Below, in pieces: positions 54,691-64,000 of a DNA stretch of 64,000 nucleotides. This DNA comes from JAHEEL01 sp963715255 (GTDB lineage: Bacteria > Actinomycetota > Acidimicrobiia > Spongiisociales > UBA5794). Position 1 is the first letter of the stretch, and the number at the start of each line of letters is the position of its first letter. The notes beneath the pieces were generated by a model. The model saw only the letters and a list, made by a program, of their open reading frames with translations, was not told the origin of the DNA and did not search any database. The position numbers were made by a program, and so were the translations under genes. Location of the stretch: NCBI GenBank assembly GCA_963715255.1, contig CAVQRN010000004.1, positions 124,001 to 188,000 of the forward strand. Reading direction: 5' to 3'.

Positions 54691-56193
54691 GTGATCGACT
54701 ACCACGCGATCCTCCCCGAGATCATCCTGGCGGTGACGGTTCTGGCCGTCCTCGTCACCGATCTCGTGACCCGTGAGAAGTACTACGGGTCGATCGTCGG
54801 GATGGTCGGGTTGTTCGCGGCGCTCGTCCCGCTGTTCACCTTGGCGATGTGCGACGACCTCGAGTTCTGCACCGGGTCGCTGCCGCGTGAGCTGTTCGGC
54901 GGGTCCTACGTCGTCGATCAGTACGCCCTCGTGTTGAAGGGTCTGTTCATCGGGGCGGTGTTCATCGCTCTGCTGCTGTCGATCGCCTACGTCGAGTCCG
55001 ACCGCTACTACGAGGGCGAGTACTACTTCCTGCTGCTCTCCGCTGCACTCGGTGCCGTCGTGATGGCGTCGTCGAGGGACTTCATCACGATGATCGTCGG
55101 CCTCGAACTCGTCTCCGGCCCCGGATTCCTACTCGCCGGCTGGCGCAAGGCGGACGAGAAGTCGAACGAGGCAGCGCTCAAGTTCTTCATCATCGGCGTC
55201 GTCGCGTTCGCCCTGCTGGTGATGGGTGTGAGCCTGCTGTACGGGATCACGGGCACGCAGTTGTTTGCCGGTATCGCCGCAGCTCCGGCTTCCGTCGCCG
55301 ACGAACCGGTGTTCCTCCTCGGGATGCTGTTCGTGTTCCTCGGCTTCGCCTTCAAGATCTCCGCCGTGCCGTTCCACGTGTGGACGCCGGATGTCTACGA
55401 AGGCTCGCCGACACCGGTCACGGCCTGGCTGTCGGTCGGCTCGAAGGGTGCCGGATTCGTCGGTGTGCTCTCCGTCGCCTACCTGGCGTTCCCGGCGCAC
55501 GCCAACCTTTGGGGTCCGCTGCTGTGGCTCCTCGCCGTGCTCTCGATGACGATCGGGAACCTGGTCGCCATCAAACAGACGAACATCGTCCGCCTGCTCG
55601 GCTACTCCTCGATCGCTCAAGCCGGGTTCATGCTCGCCCCGTTCGGTGCCGCCGCGGCAGCCGGTGCCGATCTGCAGGAGGCCTTCGCCGCAACGGTTGC
55701 GTACCTGCTCATCTACGCGGTGATGAACCTCGGCGCCTTCGGTGTGATCATCGCCGTCGGTGCCAGGATCAAGTCGTACGAACTCGCCGATTGGTCCGGC
55801 CTCTACCGCTGGGCTCCGGGGCTGGCTGTGCTGCTCGCAATGTTCTTCATGTCCCTCGCGGGCATCCCGCCGCTCGCCGGCTGGTTCGCGAAGCTGGCCA
55901 TGTTCAGCGCCACAATCGGCGTCGAGTCTCCATGGGGCTACTCGATCGCCGTCATCGCCGCACTCAACTCGGTCGTCGCGTTCGTGTACTACTCGAAGGT
56001 CGTGAAGTCGACGATCTTCGATGCCGTCCCCGACTCGATCGATCCGGACGCACTCGGCGGCATGGAACTCGCCCCGACACTGCGGGTGGCGCTCGCCGTG
56101 ACGACCGTCCTCGTCCTGGTCCTCGGCGTCTTCCCCGGCGTGATCGCCAACCTCTCCAGGTTCACCGCAGAAGTCCTCGCCTCCGGCTTCTAG
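54691..56193 (+). CDS. nuoN: NADH-quinone oxidoreductase subunit N, second copy
   Basis: From GTG 54691 the 500-residue subunit has TMIVGLELVSGPGFLLAGW, AVPFHVWTPDVYEGSPTPVTAWLS and NIVRLLGYSSIAQAGFML. It is the last gene of the 11-gene operon and is followed at once by a strong hairpin. Confidence 0.95.
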   Translation: MIDYHAILPEIILAVTVLAVLVTDLVTREKYYGSIVGMVGLFAALVPLFTLAMCDDLEFCTGSLPRELFGGSYVVDQYALVLKGLFIGAVFIALLLSIAYVESDRYYEGEYYFLLLSAALGAVVMASSRDFITMIVGLELVSGPGFLLAGWRKADEKSNEAALKFFIIGVVAFALLVMGVSLLYGITGTQLFAGIAAAPASVADEPVFLLGMLFVFLGFAFKISAVPFHVWTPDVYEGSPTPVTAWLSVGSKGAGFVGVLSVAYLAFPAHANLWGPLLWLLAVLSMTIGNLVAIKQTNIVRLLGYSSIAQAGFMLAPFGAAAAAGADLQEAFAATVAYLLIYAVMNLGAFGVIIAVGARIKSYELADWSGLYRWAPGLAVLLAMFFMSLAGIPPLAGWFAKLAMFSATIGVESPWGYSIAVIAALNSVVAFVYYSKVVKSTIFDAVPDSIDPDALGGMELAPTLRVALAVTTVLVLVLGVFPGVIANLSRFTAEVLASGF

Positions 56194-56244
56194 GCGTCTG
56201 GCGTTGATCCAGACGATATCTCGTCCGTATCAACGCCAGACGCC
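56193..56244 (+). terminator. Terminator hairpin after the second nuo operon
   Basis: GGCGTCTGGCGTTGAT (56193-56208) pairs perfectly with ATCAACGCCAGACGCC (56229-56244). The 20-base loop contains GACGA and TCGTC, which can pair again. The stem begins in the nuoN stop codon. There is no T-run. Confidence 0.75.
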
Positions 56245-56576
56245 CGAGGCGTAGGATCACGGTCGTGCTCGCCGACAAACTCCGCGCCCAAATTCGTGCC
56301 GATGGTCCGATGCCCTTCGAGCAGTACATGGCCGCCTGCCTCTACGACGAAGAGTTCGGCTTCTTCACAACGGGCCCGCTGAGGTCGGTGAAATCCGGCG
56401 ACTTCCTAACAAGCCCAGAAGTAAGCCCCTGGTTCGGAAGAATGCTCGCAAGATTTGCAGCCAAGAGAGCAGCAGAGAACCGGCGCCGACCCCTTCCTGG
56501 TGGTAGAGGTAGGAGCCGGCTCCGGCTCCCTGCTGCGCCCCCTGATGGAAGAACTCGCTTCCTCCTCCACCCAGTC

Positions 56577-56629
56577 TTCTTCCTCCCCCTCAGGGGGAGG
56601 TGCCGAGCGCAGCGAGGCGGAGGGGGTCA
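56577..56629. repeat. Family-A palindromic repeat inside the methyltransferase gene
   Basis: CCTCCCCCTCAGGGGGAGG followed by GCCGAGCGCAGCGAGGC and GGAGGGGGTCA; the middle hairpin differs from the usual GTCGCC form. A partial second copy (CTCCCCCCTGAGGGGGAG) is at about 56680-56698. Confidence 0.85.
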
Positions 56630-56727
56630 AAGAGGTCCACACAGAACCGCCTGACCCCCCTCCCGGCCTAGCGACCGGACTCCCCCCTGAGGGGGAGAAG
56701 AGGAACGGGGTCGACGACGCTCGTTTG

Positions 56728-56786
56728 CTGTCCCACCAGCGCAGCTGGGGGGACGCGGAGGAGCGAAGCGACGAAGCAGGGGGGCA
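56728..56786. repeat. Family-B repeat inside the methyltransferase gene
   Basis: Element with GGGGGGACGCGGAGGAGCGA as its core, same orientation as 18528-18590. Confidence 0.8.
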
Positions 56787-57609
56787 TACCTACGAGTTCC
56801 ATGCGATCGAAGCCTCCTCAGCAGCTCGTGAAGCCCTCACCGTCTCCTCGGCCCCAACAACATCCACAGCTCCCTCGACGATCTCCCCGAGCGCTTCGAC
56901 GGCGTCATCATCGCCAACGAACTCCTCGACAATCTCCCCGTGGCCCTCGCTATCCGCTCCGGCGATGGATGGGTCGAACGCTGGGTCGGAGCGACCGACG
57001 ACCGCTTCGGCTTTGTGACAGCGCCCGTCCGCCCGGAGGTCGCAGGCTGGTGCGATGCCTACGCGGGCAACGTCCCGGAGGGCGGCATGGTCGAGGTCCA
57101 ACTCCAGGCGATGGAGTGGATCGAGGCGGCGCTGCGAACACATCGACCACGGCGCCCTCGTCGTCATCGACTACGGCGGCACCGCCGAAGAACTCGAACC
57201 GCGGCGCACCCAGGGCACCCTGAGAACCTACCGCAGCCACCACCTCGGCCCGGACCCGCTCCTCGAACCAGGAGCGACGGACGTGACCGTTGACGTCAAC
57301 TTCACCGCGATGCCGGCGGCTGTCGGAGTCCGCCGATAGCGACCGTCGACCTCTACCGCCAGGACGACTTCCTCGCAGATCTCGGTCTCCGCGACATCAT
57401 CCGCGATCTCCGCCACCGAGAACGCGACCTCGCCCGCACCGGCGACGCGATGCAACGACTCATTGTCCGATCCGAGGCTACCGACGCCGAGACCCTTCTC
57501 CACCCGAGAGGCCTCGGCGACTTCCGCGTGATGGTCGCTCGCGCAGGTTGAAGGAACTCCCGCCGTTCTTTAGAGCGTCCTATCGTTGAAGAGTCGAAAG
57601 GACACTGTT

Positions 57610-58231
57610 GTGCGCACCTTCGCGATCGGGACCATCGCCATCGCTTTGCTGACCGCCGCTTGTGCATCTCCCATTTCGGTTGATGTCGATTCCGGTCAGG
57701 AGTTGGAGTCTCCGGTCTCAGCGTTCCCGGTGACCACCTCTCCGGTGTCCGCCTCACCGGCGACGACATCTCCGGTGACAACCTCCCCGGTTGCGACATC
57801 TGGTGGCGCACCGTCCGACGCGCCAATCGCACTGAGCGGGGATCAGGATGGAGATTCCGACCCCGAAGAACAGGAGCAGACCGTGACGACACAGCCTCCG
57901 AAGGAGACAGCGGAGACGCCGTTGCCAATTGAACAGGTCGAGCCACATCCCTTGGGAAAGGTTGAGGGCGCGATCGCCGATCTCGCGTCCCGTCTTGGCG
58001 TAGACGAGTCGATCGTGGCGCTCGTGTCTCAGGAAGAGGTCACTTGGCCCGACGGAAGCCTCGGGTGCCCTCAGCCCGGACATGTCGTACATTCAGGTGC
58101 TCGTGAATGGCTCGCTCATCGTTCTTGAAGTCGATGGGAAGACCTACGAGTATCACTCGGGGGTCGGCCGTGATCCGTTCTACTGCCCGAACCCGACAGC
58201 ACCGGCATCCGGCGACTACGGCGACGTGTAG
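57610..58231 (+). CDS. Putative lipoprotein (frameshift near 58080)
   Basis: From GTG 57610 (AAAGGA 8 nt upstream) the product has a lipoprotein signal (FAIGTIAIALLTAACAS, lipobox LTAAC), a Thr/Ser/Pro-rich linker with repeated TTSPV units, an acidic segment, and a C-terminal domain VTWPDGSLGCPQPG. One extra base then shifts to MSYIQVLVNGSLIVLEVDGK and TYEYHSGVGRDPFYCPNPTA to the TAG at 58231. I have seen this Cys-containing C-terminal domain in many secreted bacterial proteins but know no function for it. Confidence 0.6.
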
Positions 58232-58318
58232 AGCCAGGCGATTGTCCAGCGCGGTACGCTCTGCGGCCGATTCCTAGCGAGTAGCAGTTCGACCACCAGC
58301 GAATCGACACGGAACGAC

Positions 58319-58346
58319 GAGAGGGGTGCCTGAAGGCACCCCTCTC
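58319..58346. terminator. Two-way terminator hairpin
   Basis: GAGAGGGGTGCC and GGCACCCCTCTC pair perfectly (12 bp) around a TGAA tetraloop. It lies between the convergent lipoprotein and subtilase genes. Confidence 0.8.
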
Positions 58347-58366
58347 CGCATCGCGCTGTTTCTGTA

Positions 58367-61322
58367 TCAGCTGTGGACTTCCACAGCGGTGAATCCGAGA
58401 ATCCCGTCGGCATCGCTATGCGACACCGCACCGAGATATGTCTCACCACCTGTGAGACCCGACCAACTGATCTCGATCGTACCGACGGTGCCCAGTGTCG
58501 CCGACGCTGGTGCGCTGTCGACACTCAAACTGCCGCCGCCCGGGGTCAATGGTATGTCCCAGAACGAGACTGAATAGGCCAAGGGTGCGCTTGGCACGGA
58601 CCAGCCATGGACGACCAGCGTGTACGTGTCGTCTGCGGGGAGTGCCATTTCGATAAGTTCATCGGTCGCCGCCATTGGTGCTGGCAGCGATGATGGCTCC
58701 ACCCGAGTCCAAGAGGAACAGATCGATATCGTCATCCCCTGGAATGACGAGCGACCATCGTACGAAAGCCGAGTCGGTCACGGTGAATTCGATTTCGTCG
58801 ACTCCGCCCGTGGGTCCCGGAGCATCGTCGCCACTCGGATACGTCTGATCCGGATCTTGTCCGATCGATCCGGTTGCGGGAACGTTCGCTGCAAGGCCGT
58901 GGGGCGAAGCCGTGTACTCACCGCTGTAGCCAAAGCTGACATTGAAGCTCGCCGAGCCGTCCGTGCCAGCGCCAACGAGGGCCGGCGTTGCGCTGAAGAG
59001 CGCCGCCTTGACTGCGATTGGGCTGGTCACCTGGTAGCCGCCACCGTGCCACGACATACTGCCGAATGTCCAACGCCCGATTGGAGCATTCCGGTTCGTG
59101 ATCGTGATCTCAACGGTTGCGCTCTCGCCTGGAGCCAAGCGCACCTGCTTCGGATTGACGTCAACGTCGAAGCCATTGGGCTTCTGTACGGTCGCTGTGT
59201 ACCTGGTCGTCTTGCTGCTGACGTTCGTGATCACTCTCACAACCGTCTGGGTTCCAGCGAGATCGGCAACGCCGATTGATGGCACGTTCAGATCACTTGC
59301 ATCTGTTGGGACACCGATTCCCTCAAGGAAATCGCAGGACCCGGGCGTGAACACACCGAGATCGGCGCCGCACGTGAAGGCCGCATACTCGAAAAGGCCG
59401 GCGTCATAGACGAGGCCCGGGTCGAAAGGCGAGCCCTGGTTTCCCTGCGAAACGGCTGTGATGTGGCCGGCACCCATGTCGAATGGGTCGGCCGCCGTCA
59501 CGCCATTCTCCTTGGTCACGTCCTGGCGGGCCGTCGTCATCAACGCCGACTTCGCCATCGCTGCCGACCAGTCGGGATGTGCCTGCTTGATGAGTGCGAA
59601 CATGCCTGCAACGTGTGGGCTCGACATCGATGTGCCGCTGATGGACTGGAACAGTTCACCTGGGACAATGCCGGGCTCGGGCGTCGGGGTATTCCCCGCG
59701 AGGATGTTCACGCCAGGTGCGGTCACATCGGGTTTGATCAGGTCGGGTGCGATGCTGATCGGTCCCCGCGAGGAGAACGCAGCCATGACCGAACCCTGCG
59801 CCGGCGCATACAGGCCCGCTGTGATTGTCGCCATCGCTTCAGCGCCTGCCGACGCGATGTAGTCCTTGATCGCCAAGCCGTCGGTGTTGTTCGTGTGGAC
59901 CGACGGTACCCAGTGATTGTCGGTGACCTGCTCCTGCGCGTCGTAGGTGTTGTAGAGAATCATCCCCGCGCCGTCTGCGTTGAACACAGCCCTGCTCTTC
60001 GCCACGCGGTCGACGGCGCCGCGAAGGCAAAGGACGATCTGCCCTGTGATATCTGCACTGAATGCGGTGTCCGGATCGCACAACTCATTGCCGAGGTCAG
60101 CAGCATCGACGAGTGTCTGCCGGACCGGCCCCTGCGGTTACTGAAGCACCGAAGTACTCGTCACCGTTGCCGAGCACAGCACTGCCCTGGAAGGTCCTCG
60201 CTTGGGTGGAGGCTCCTACGGTGGTCAACCACGGAACGGTGCCCGGGCCTCCGACGGAGTCGGCACCTGGTCCGCTGTTCCCTGCCGACGTTGCGACGAA
60301 GACGCCCGCGTCCGCCGCGAACAGGAATGCGATGTCGTCCGGGCCATCGAGGCTTGCGCCTCCACCGATGGAGTAGTTGATGACATCGACACCGTCCGCA
60401 ACAGCCTGGTCGATTGCTGCCGCGAGGTCAGAGCCAAAGCCGCCGAGCGCGCCGAGACCCTTGTAGGCAACGATGTGCGCACGAGGCGCGACACCTGAGA
60501 CAACGCCTCGGCCGATACCGAAGATCGAAGCTTGAACTCCTGCGTTTCCTCCGGCGGTCGATGCCGTGTGTGTTCCATGACCGTTCTCATCACGAGCCGA
60601 GTCGTACTCAAACGGCTCGGCCCCAATCAGGGCGCGGTACGTCGCAAGCATCTGCCGGGCACCGATGAGCTTGTCGTTGCACGTGAACGGTGCGTCGTTG
60701 GGATTGTGGTGCGGTATTCCCAAAGTCACACTCGTCAACGGTGATCGGCGGAGTCAGGATACGAGCCGTCGTCCGCGAACGAGGCATGCTCCGGCCAGAT
60801 GCCGGAGTCGATGACACCGATAACAACACCTTCACCGTCGAAGCCGTTCGCCCACGGTCCGGCCCGATCGTCAAGGCGGAGGAACGAGGGGCTGGAATCT
60901 GTTGTTGGCTGATGGAGTTCGTCAGGGTAGACAGCCAGGACATCGTCCCGGTTCGCCATCGCCGTGCTTCCTTCAGTGACACGATCGCCGAGAAGCCATT
61001 CACCGCGTTCGTGTAGCTGTTGACCAGGTCGGACTCGAAGCACCGGCTTCGACAAGAACCTTGTCATGGCTCTTCTCGATATCGCGTCGTTTTCGAAGCC
61101 GCCTTCCTGGACGTCAAGCCCGTCTTGTCCGAATTCCACTATGAGCGGATCAGCCGTCATCACGACGATGTAGCTTCCCGTATTCGGGCTCTTAGCGACT
61201 TCGCCTTTCTGGGCCATGCCAGCTCCAACTCGGATGTGTGTGCTGCTCCTGCAGCAACCGGTGTGAGTACGCCTACCGCCAGCGCGAGGATCTGCAAGGA
61301 GAATCAACAATCTTCGAGACAC
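58367..61322 (-). pseudogene. Secreted subtilisin-like protease (S8) with PA domain, frameshifted
   Basis: All parts of a large vacuolar/plant-type subtilase are present but spread over frames: signal peptide (ILALAVGVLTPVAAGAA, one frame off), I9-like propeptide (GSYIVVMTADPLIVEF; VNSYTNAVNGFSAIVSLKEA), catalytic Asp in VIGVIDSGIWPEH, His in DENGHGTHTAST, Asn in TSAGNSGPG, a PA insert, Ser in GTSMSSPHVAGM, a fibronectin-like domain and a C-terminal beta domain ending TAVEVHS. At least five single-base shifts are needed (near 58670, 60090, 60735, 60930-61010 and 61290). Either decay or assembly error; catalytic residues are all kept. Confidence 0.7.
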
Positions 61323-61674
61323 GAGTGCGCCTTCCCTTCGTCGCTATCTCGGAAAGGCGAGGGCTGTTCCGCCCGGGATGGGCGGTCTCTCAGCCGATAT
61401 CACCTTCCCCTGGCATCCAACACTCCGATCGTACTCTCCGTGGTCGGTCGGATGCCAATGGAACAGGGTGGGTTTTCGCGGTCTCTCGTGAGCCGGCGTG
61501 GATCGCTTTGACCCCCTCCGCCTCAATGCGCTCGGCACCTCCCCCTGAGGGAGAGGAAGAGGATTCGGAATTCCTGAGCACCCGAGGGGTACGTGCGCGT
61601 CACACCGGCGTTCGGCAGCAGTGACAGACAGAAGACGCTACGCGAAACTCGGGTGGAGCGGTACCCTCAAGGCC
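61323..61674. other. Intergenic region with a family-A repeat and htpX promoter
   Basis: A reverse copy of the family-A element lies at 61509-61563 (CACCTCCCCCTGAGGGAGAG at its core, with the GCCTC-AATGCGCTC middle part). TACCCT at 61662-61667 is 7 nt before the htpX ATG, a likely -10 box of a leaderless transcript. No gene is supported here; an in-frame GTG at 61621 could lengthen HtpX but the extension does not match the family. Confidence 0.55.
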
Positions 61675-62544
61675 ATGGCCAACAACCTCAAGACTGTTGC
61701 ATTGCTCGCTTTGCTTGGCGGGGTGTTCGTCGCCGTCGGGTGGCTGTTCGGTGGACAGCAAGGGGCGCTCATCGCTCTCGGGTTCGCCGCACTGCTCAAC
61801 CTTGGGATCTACTGGTTCTCGGACAAGATGGCGATCGCTGCGGCGAAGGCCCGGCCAGCCGAAGAGCACGAACTGCCCGAGGTCTACAGCATCGTGCGGT
61901 CCCTCGCCCAGCGGATGGACATGCCGGTGCCGCGCATCTACTTCATCGAAGCACCGCAGCCGAACGCATTCGCCACCGGACGCAACCCCCGCCACGCCGC
62001 GGTCGCCGTGACGAGGGGCATCGTCGAGATGATGTCGTATCAGGAACTCGAAGCGGTCCTCGCCCACGAGCTCTCCCACGTGAAGAACCGGGACATCCTC
62101 ATCGGGTCGATCGCTGCGACGATCGGCGCCGCGATGTCGTTCTTCGCCCGCATGGCATTCTGGGGATCGATGGGCCGCCGCAACGACAACGGAGCGGTCG
62201 GCGCGATCGCCGGTCTCGTGGCGATCATCATCGCCCCGCTCATCGCCGTCATCATTCGCATGGCGATCAGCAGGGCCCGCGAGTTCGAAGCCGACCGATC
62301 CGGAGCCGTCACCACCGGCTCGCCGATGTCCCTTGCGAGCGCTCTCAAGAAGCTGGATGCCGGTACGGCGCGCATCCCAATGGAAGTCGGTGCGGCGGCT
62401 TCCACCCTGTTCATCGCCGATCCGTACCGGGCGATGTCCGCGAAGCAGCGTCAGCAGATGCGGTTCAGCCGGATGTTCTCCACCCACCCCCCGATTCCCG
62501 AACGCATCGAACGCCTCGAAGAGATGGCGAGCGGAATCCGCTGA
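61675..62544 (+). CDS. htpX: M48 family zinc metalloprotease HtpX
   Basis: From ATG 61675 the product is 289 residues with two N-terminal membrane helices, the zinc motif HELSHVKNRD (about residue 137), two more helices and the downstream Glu ligand region SRAREFEADRSGAVTTG. FSTHPPIPERIERLEEMA ends the protein. HtpX degrades misfolded membrane proteins under envelope stress, useful in a cell with large membrane complexes. The stop directly abuts the convergent small ORF. Confidence 0.92.
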   Translation: MANNLKTVALLALLGGVFVAVGWLFGGQQGALIALGFAALLNLGIYWFSDKMAIAAAKARPAEEHELPEVYSIVRSLAQRMDMPVPRIYFIEAPQPNAFATGRNPRHAAVAVTRGIVEMMSYQELEAVLAHELSHVKNRDILIGSIAATIGAAMSFFARMAFWGSMGRRNDNGAVGAIAGLVAIIIAPLIAVIIRMAISRAREFEADRSGAVTTGSPMSLASALKKLDAGTARIPMEVGAAASTLFIADPYRAMSAKQRQQMRFSRMFSTHPPIPERIERLEEMASGIR

Positions 62545-62790
62545 TCACCGTTCGATGGCAGTGTCGATAGTGACGACGGTACCGGACCGCATCTGGTCGA
62601 GGTCTCCGTCCCAGCCGAAGCCCCGCATCGAGAGCGCTTCGTCACGGGTCATCGGTCGGTCGACCGGTCCGGTCGTCAGCCGCTGTGCGGGCTGCGAAGC
62701 GTGAGGCGTATCGTTGGCGTGTTCTTCCGTGGATACAACGTACCCCGGGATCGCACGTGGGACAAGACATGGTGCGAACCCCAAGTACAC
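62545..62790 (-). CDS. Small VapB-like ORF, uncertain
   Basis: An 81-residue ORF ends with DEALSMRGFGWDGDLDQMRSG, which resembles the toxin-contacting end of VapB antitoxins (GSGWEGDLDxMR). The N-terminal half shows no ribbon-helix-helix and there is no VapC gene beside it. It could be a diverged antitoxin, a fragment or chance. The bases 62791-62855 before the tRNAs hold nothing I recognise. Confidence 0.3.
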   Translation of the reverse strand: MYLGFAPCLVPRAIPGYVVSTEEHANDTPHASQPAQRLTTGPVDRPMTRDEALSMRGFGWDGDLDQMRSGTVVTIDTAIER

Positions 62791-62855
62791 ATGTGTTGAG
62801 GGCGCGGTAACCTACGCCGCCGCTGGGGAGCGTGGTTTGCCGCGCGCCTCTGCTT

Positions 62856-62938
<83 letters not shown>

Positions 62939-62962
62939 CTGCGAACTAACCTTCGCAAGGCT

Positions 62963-63068
62963 GCCTCCCTAGCTCAGAGGTAGAGCTGGCGATGAGCCGT
63001 CAGGCGAAGAGCGATGCGATTGTCATGGTATGGAAGGGGTCCCGGGGAACCGGGATACTGCTTCCAGG
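62963..63068 (+). pseudogene. Degenerate tRNA-Thr-like sequence
   Basis: It begins GCCTCCCTAGCTCAGAGGTAGAGC, almost identical to the 5' half of the tRNA-Thr at 63097. About 45 unrelated bases follow, then CATGGTATGGAAGGGGTCCC, like the tRNA-Thr anticodon arm. The T arm lacks TTCGAAT and there is no pairing acceptor 3' end. It is probably a decayed tandem copy. Confidence 0.5.
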
Positions 63069-63096
63069 GTGGCGGGGTTGAGACAACTGAATTTGT

Positions 63097-63168
<72 letters not shown>

Positions 63169-63221
63169 CGGACCGGTCTTTGCGGACCGGAGCATCCCGC
63201 TCACACGGGGTGCCGGCACAA

Positions 63222-63295
63222 GGCGGCGTAGCTCAGACGGTGAGAGCGCTCGACTCATAATCGAGAGGTCGGCGGTTCGAGTCCGCCCGCCGCTA
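63222..63295 (+). tRNA. tRNA-Met (CAT), elongator type
   Basis: Acceptor GGCGGCG pairs with CGCCGCT (one G-T); anticodon arm CTCGACTCATAATCGAG gives CAT; T arm GGCGGTTCGAGTCCGCC. The first acceptor pair is matched, unlike initiator tRNA. Confidence 0.9.
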
Positions 63296-63337
63296 CGCCA
63301 GACAGACGGACATCACTCGACACCAAGGAGCACGCTG

Positions 63338-64000
63338 ATGGCGAAGGAGAAGTTTGAGCGGTCGAAGCCGCATGTGAATGTTGGGACGATGGGTCATATT
63401 GATCATGGGAAGACGACGTTGACGGCTGCGATTACGAAGGTGTTGGCGGAGTCGGGTGAGGGTTCGACGGTGTTTACGGCGTTTGATGATATTGATAAGG
63501 CTCCTGAGGAGCGTGAGCGTGGGATCACGATTGCGATTGCTCATGTGGAGTATGAGACGCCGAATCGTCATTATGCGCATGTTGATATGCCGGGGCATGC
63601 TGATTATGTGAAGAACATGATTACGGGTGCGGCGCAGATTGATGGTGCGATTTTGGTGGTGTCGGCTGCTGATGGTCCGATGCCGCAGACGCGTGAGCAT
63701 GTGTTGTTGGCTCGTCAGGTGGGTGTTCCGTTCATTGTGGTGTATATGAACAAGACGGATCAGGTTGATGATGATGAGCTTTTGGATCTTGTTGAGCTCG
63801 AGGTTCGGGATCTTCTTTCTGAGTATGAGTTCCCTGGTGATGATGTGCCGGTGGTGCGTGGCAGCGCGTTGCAGGCGTTGGAGGGTGATGAGGCTGGTGC
63901 TGCGTCGATTGTGGAGTTGATGGAGGCGGTTGATTCGTATATTCCTCTGCCGATGCGTGATACGGAGAAGCCGTTTTCGATGCCGATCGAGGATGTGTTT
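63338..64000 (+). CDS. tuf: Translation elongation factor Tu (3' end outside window)
   Basis: The ATG at 63338 has AAGGAG 7 nt upstream. The product begins MAKEKFERSKPHVNVGTMGH; G1 motif GHIDHGKTT, then RGITIAIAHVEYET, DMPGHADYVKNMI (G3) and MNKTDQVDD (G4) are in place. The gene is open to the window edge (221 codons). Its third codon positions are mostly G or T (GAT, CAT, ATT, GTG, TTG), whereas all neighbours prefer C or G. The G3 motif has DMPGH in place of the usual DCPGH. Confidence 0.96.
   Translation, partial: MAKEKFERSKPHVNVGTMGHIDHGKTTLTAAITKVLAESGEGSTVFTAFDDIDKAPEERERGITIAIAHVEYETPNRHYAHVDMPGHADYVKNMITGAAQIDGAILVVSAADGPMPQTREHVLLARQVGVPFIVVYMNKTDQVDDDELLDLVELEVRDLLSEYEFPGDDVPVVRGSALQALEGDEAGAASIVELMEAVDSYIPLPMRDTEKPFSMPIEDVF

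Larger units (their letters stand above)
56265..57551 (+). pseudogene. MidA/NDUFAF7-like SAM-dependent methyltransferase with frameshifts and repeat insertion
   Basis: The N-terminus is typical of PF02636: GPMPFEQYMAACLYDEEFGF and SGDFLTSPEVSPWFGRMLA, then (new frame) DPFLVVEVGAGSGSLLRPL, the SAM-binding motif. About 80 residues encoded by family-A and family-B repeats follow before YEFHAIEASSAAREAL. Later parts (DDLPERFDGVIIANELLDNL, DHGALVVIDYGGTAEEL, TVDLYRQDDFLADLGLRD) are in other frames; at least four shifts. NDUFAF7 methylates a complex I subunit in mitochondria, which fits its place after nuoN. TAGGAT at 56252-56257 lies 7 nt before the GTG start. Confidence 0.65.

Noticed and set aside
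62963..63068. Group I intron in a tRNA gene
   Set aside because: The insert of about 45 bases is far too short for a group I intron and the 3' half lacks a proper T arm and acceptor.

Overview
This is a 64 kb high-GC window from a bacterium that looks like an actinomycete, probably from a deep lineage such as Acidimicrobiia. That placement is an inference from several genes: an MshA-like glycosyltransferase, an RsiG-like anti-sigma homologue, Rex, DUF3054, Tad pilus genes, and many leaderless genes with a TANNNT -10 box about 7 nt before the start codon. The core theme is respiration.

Layout. 0.4-6.2 kb (- strand): MshA-like glycosyltransferase, acetyltransferase, L-asparaginase II, RsiG-like protein, coiled-coil M23 hydrolase, and a MoaD/CdsA-like fusion. 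6.4-9.2 kb (+): HMG-CoA lyase, a DUF62 SAM hydrolase and Rex. 9.3-15.7 kb (-): an eight-gene operon for a b6f-type quinol:cytochrome c oxidoreductase. It has split cytochrome b with b6-like histidine spacing and a heme-ci-type cysteine, Rieske, a diheme cytochrome c and accessory membrane proteins. 15.8-20.8 kb (+): a CcoN-CcoO fusion that has lost every heme/copper ligand of its oxidase half, a cytochrome c with repeated N-terminal helical modules, and a geranylgeranyl-reductase-family flavoprotein. 21.5-37.9 kb (+): a complete 14-gene nuoA-N operon ending in a beta-helix/membrane protein. 38.3-45.7 kb (-): two TadE/TadG-type sets, one coupled to a sigma factor, plus a phosphodiesterase. 45.7-56.2 kb (+): a second complex I operon with 11 genes that lacks nuoE, nuoF and nuoG. 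56.3-62.8 kb: a MidA/NDUFAF7-like methyltransferase, a lipoprotein, a subtilase, HtpX and a small VapB-like ORF. 62.9-64 kb: tRNA-Tyr, a decayed tRNA, tRNA-Thr, tRNA-Met and the start of tuf.

Two patterns cut across the window. First, several families of short GC-rich palindromic or low-complexity repeats lie between operon genes and inside coding frames (cytochrome b, cytochrome c, phosphodiesterase, methyltransferase). Where they separate nuo genes, the spacer forms a mini-ORF whose start overlaps the upstream stop and whose stop overlaps the downstream start. Second, many genes carry single-base frameshifts, often in homopolymers. Conserved essential genes are affected too, so assembly error is the simplest explanation, although some accessory genes may be real pseudogenes. 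Coordinates for those genes give the span of the intended gene.
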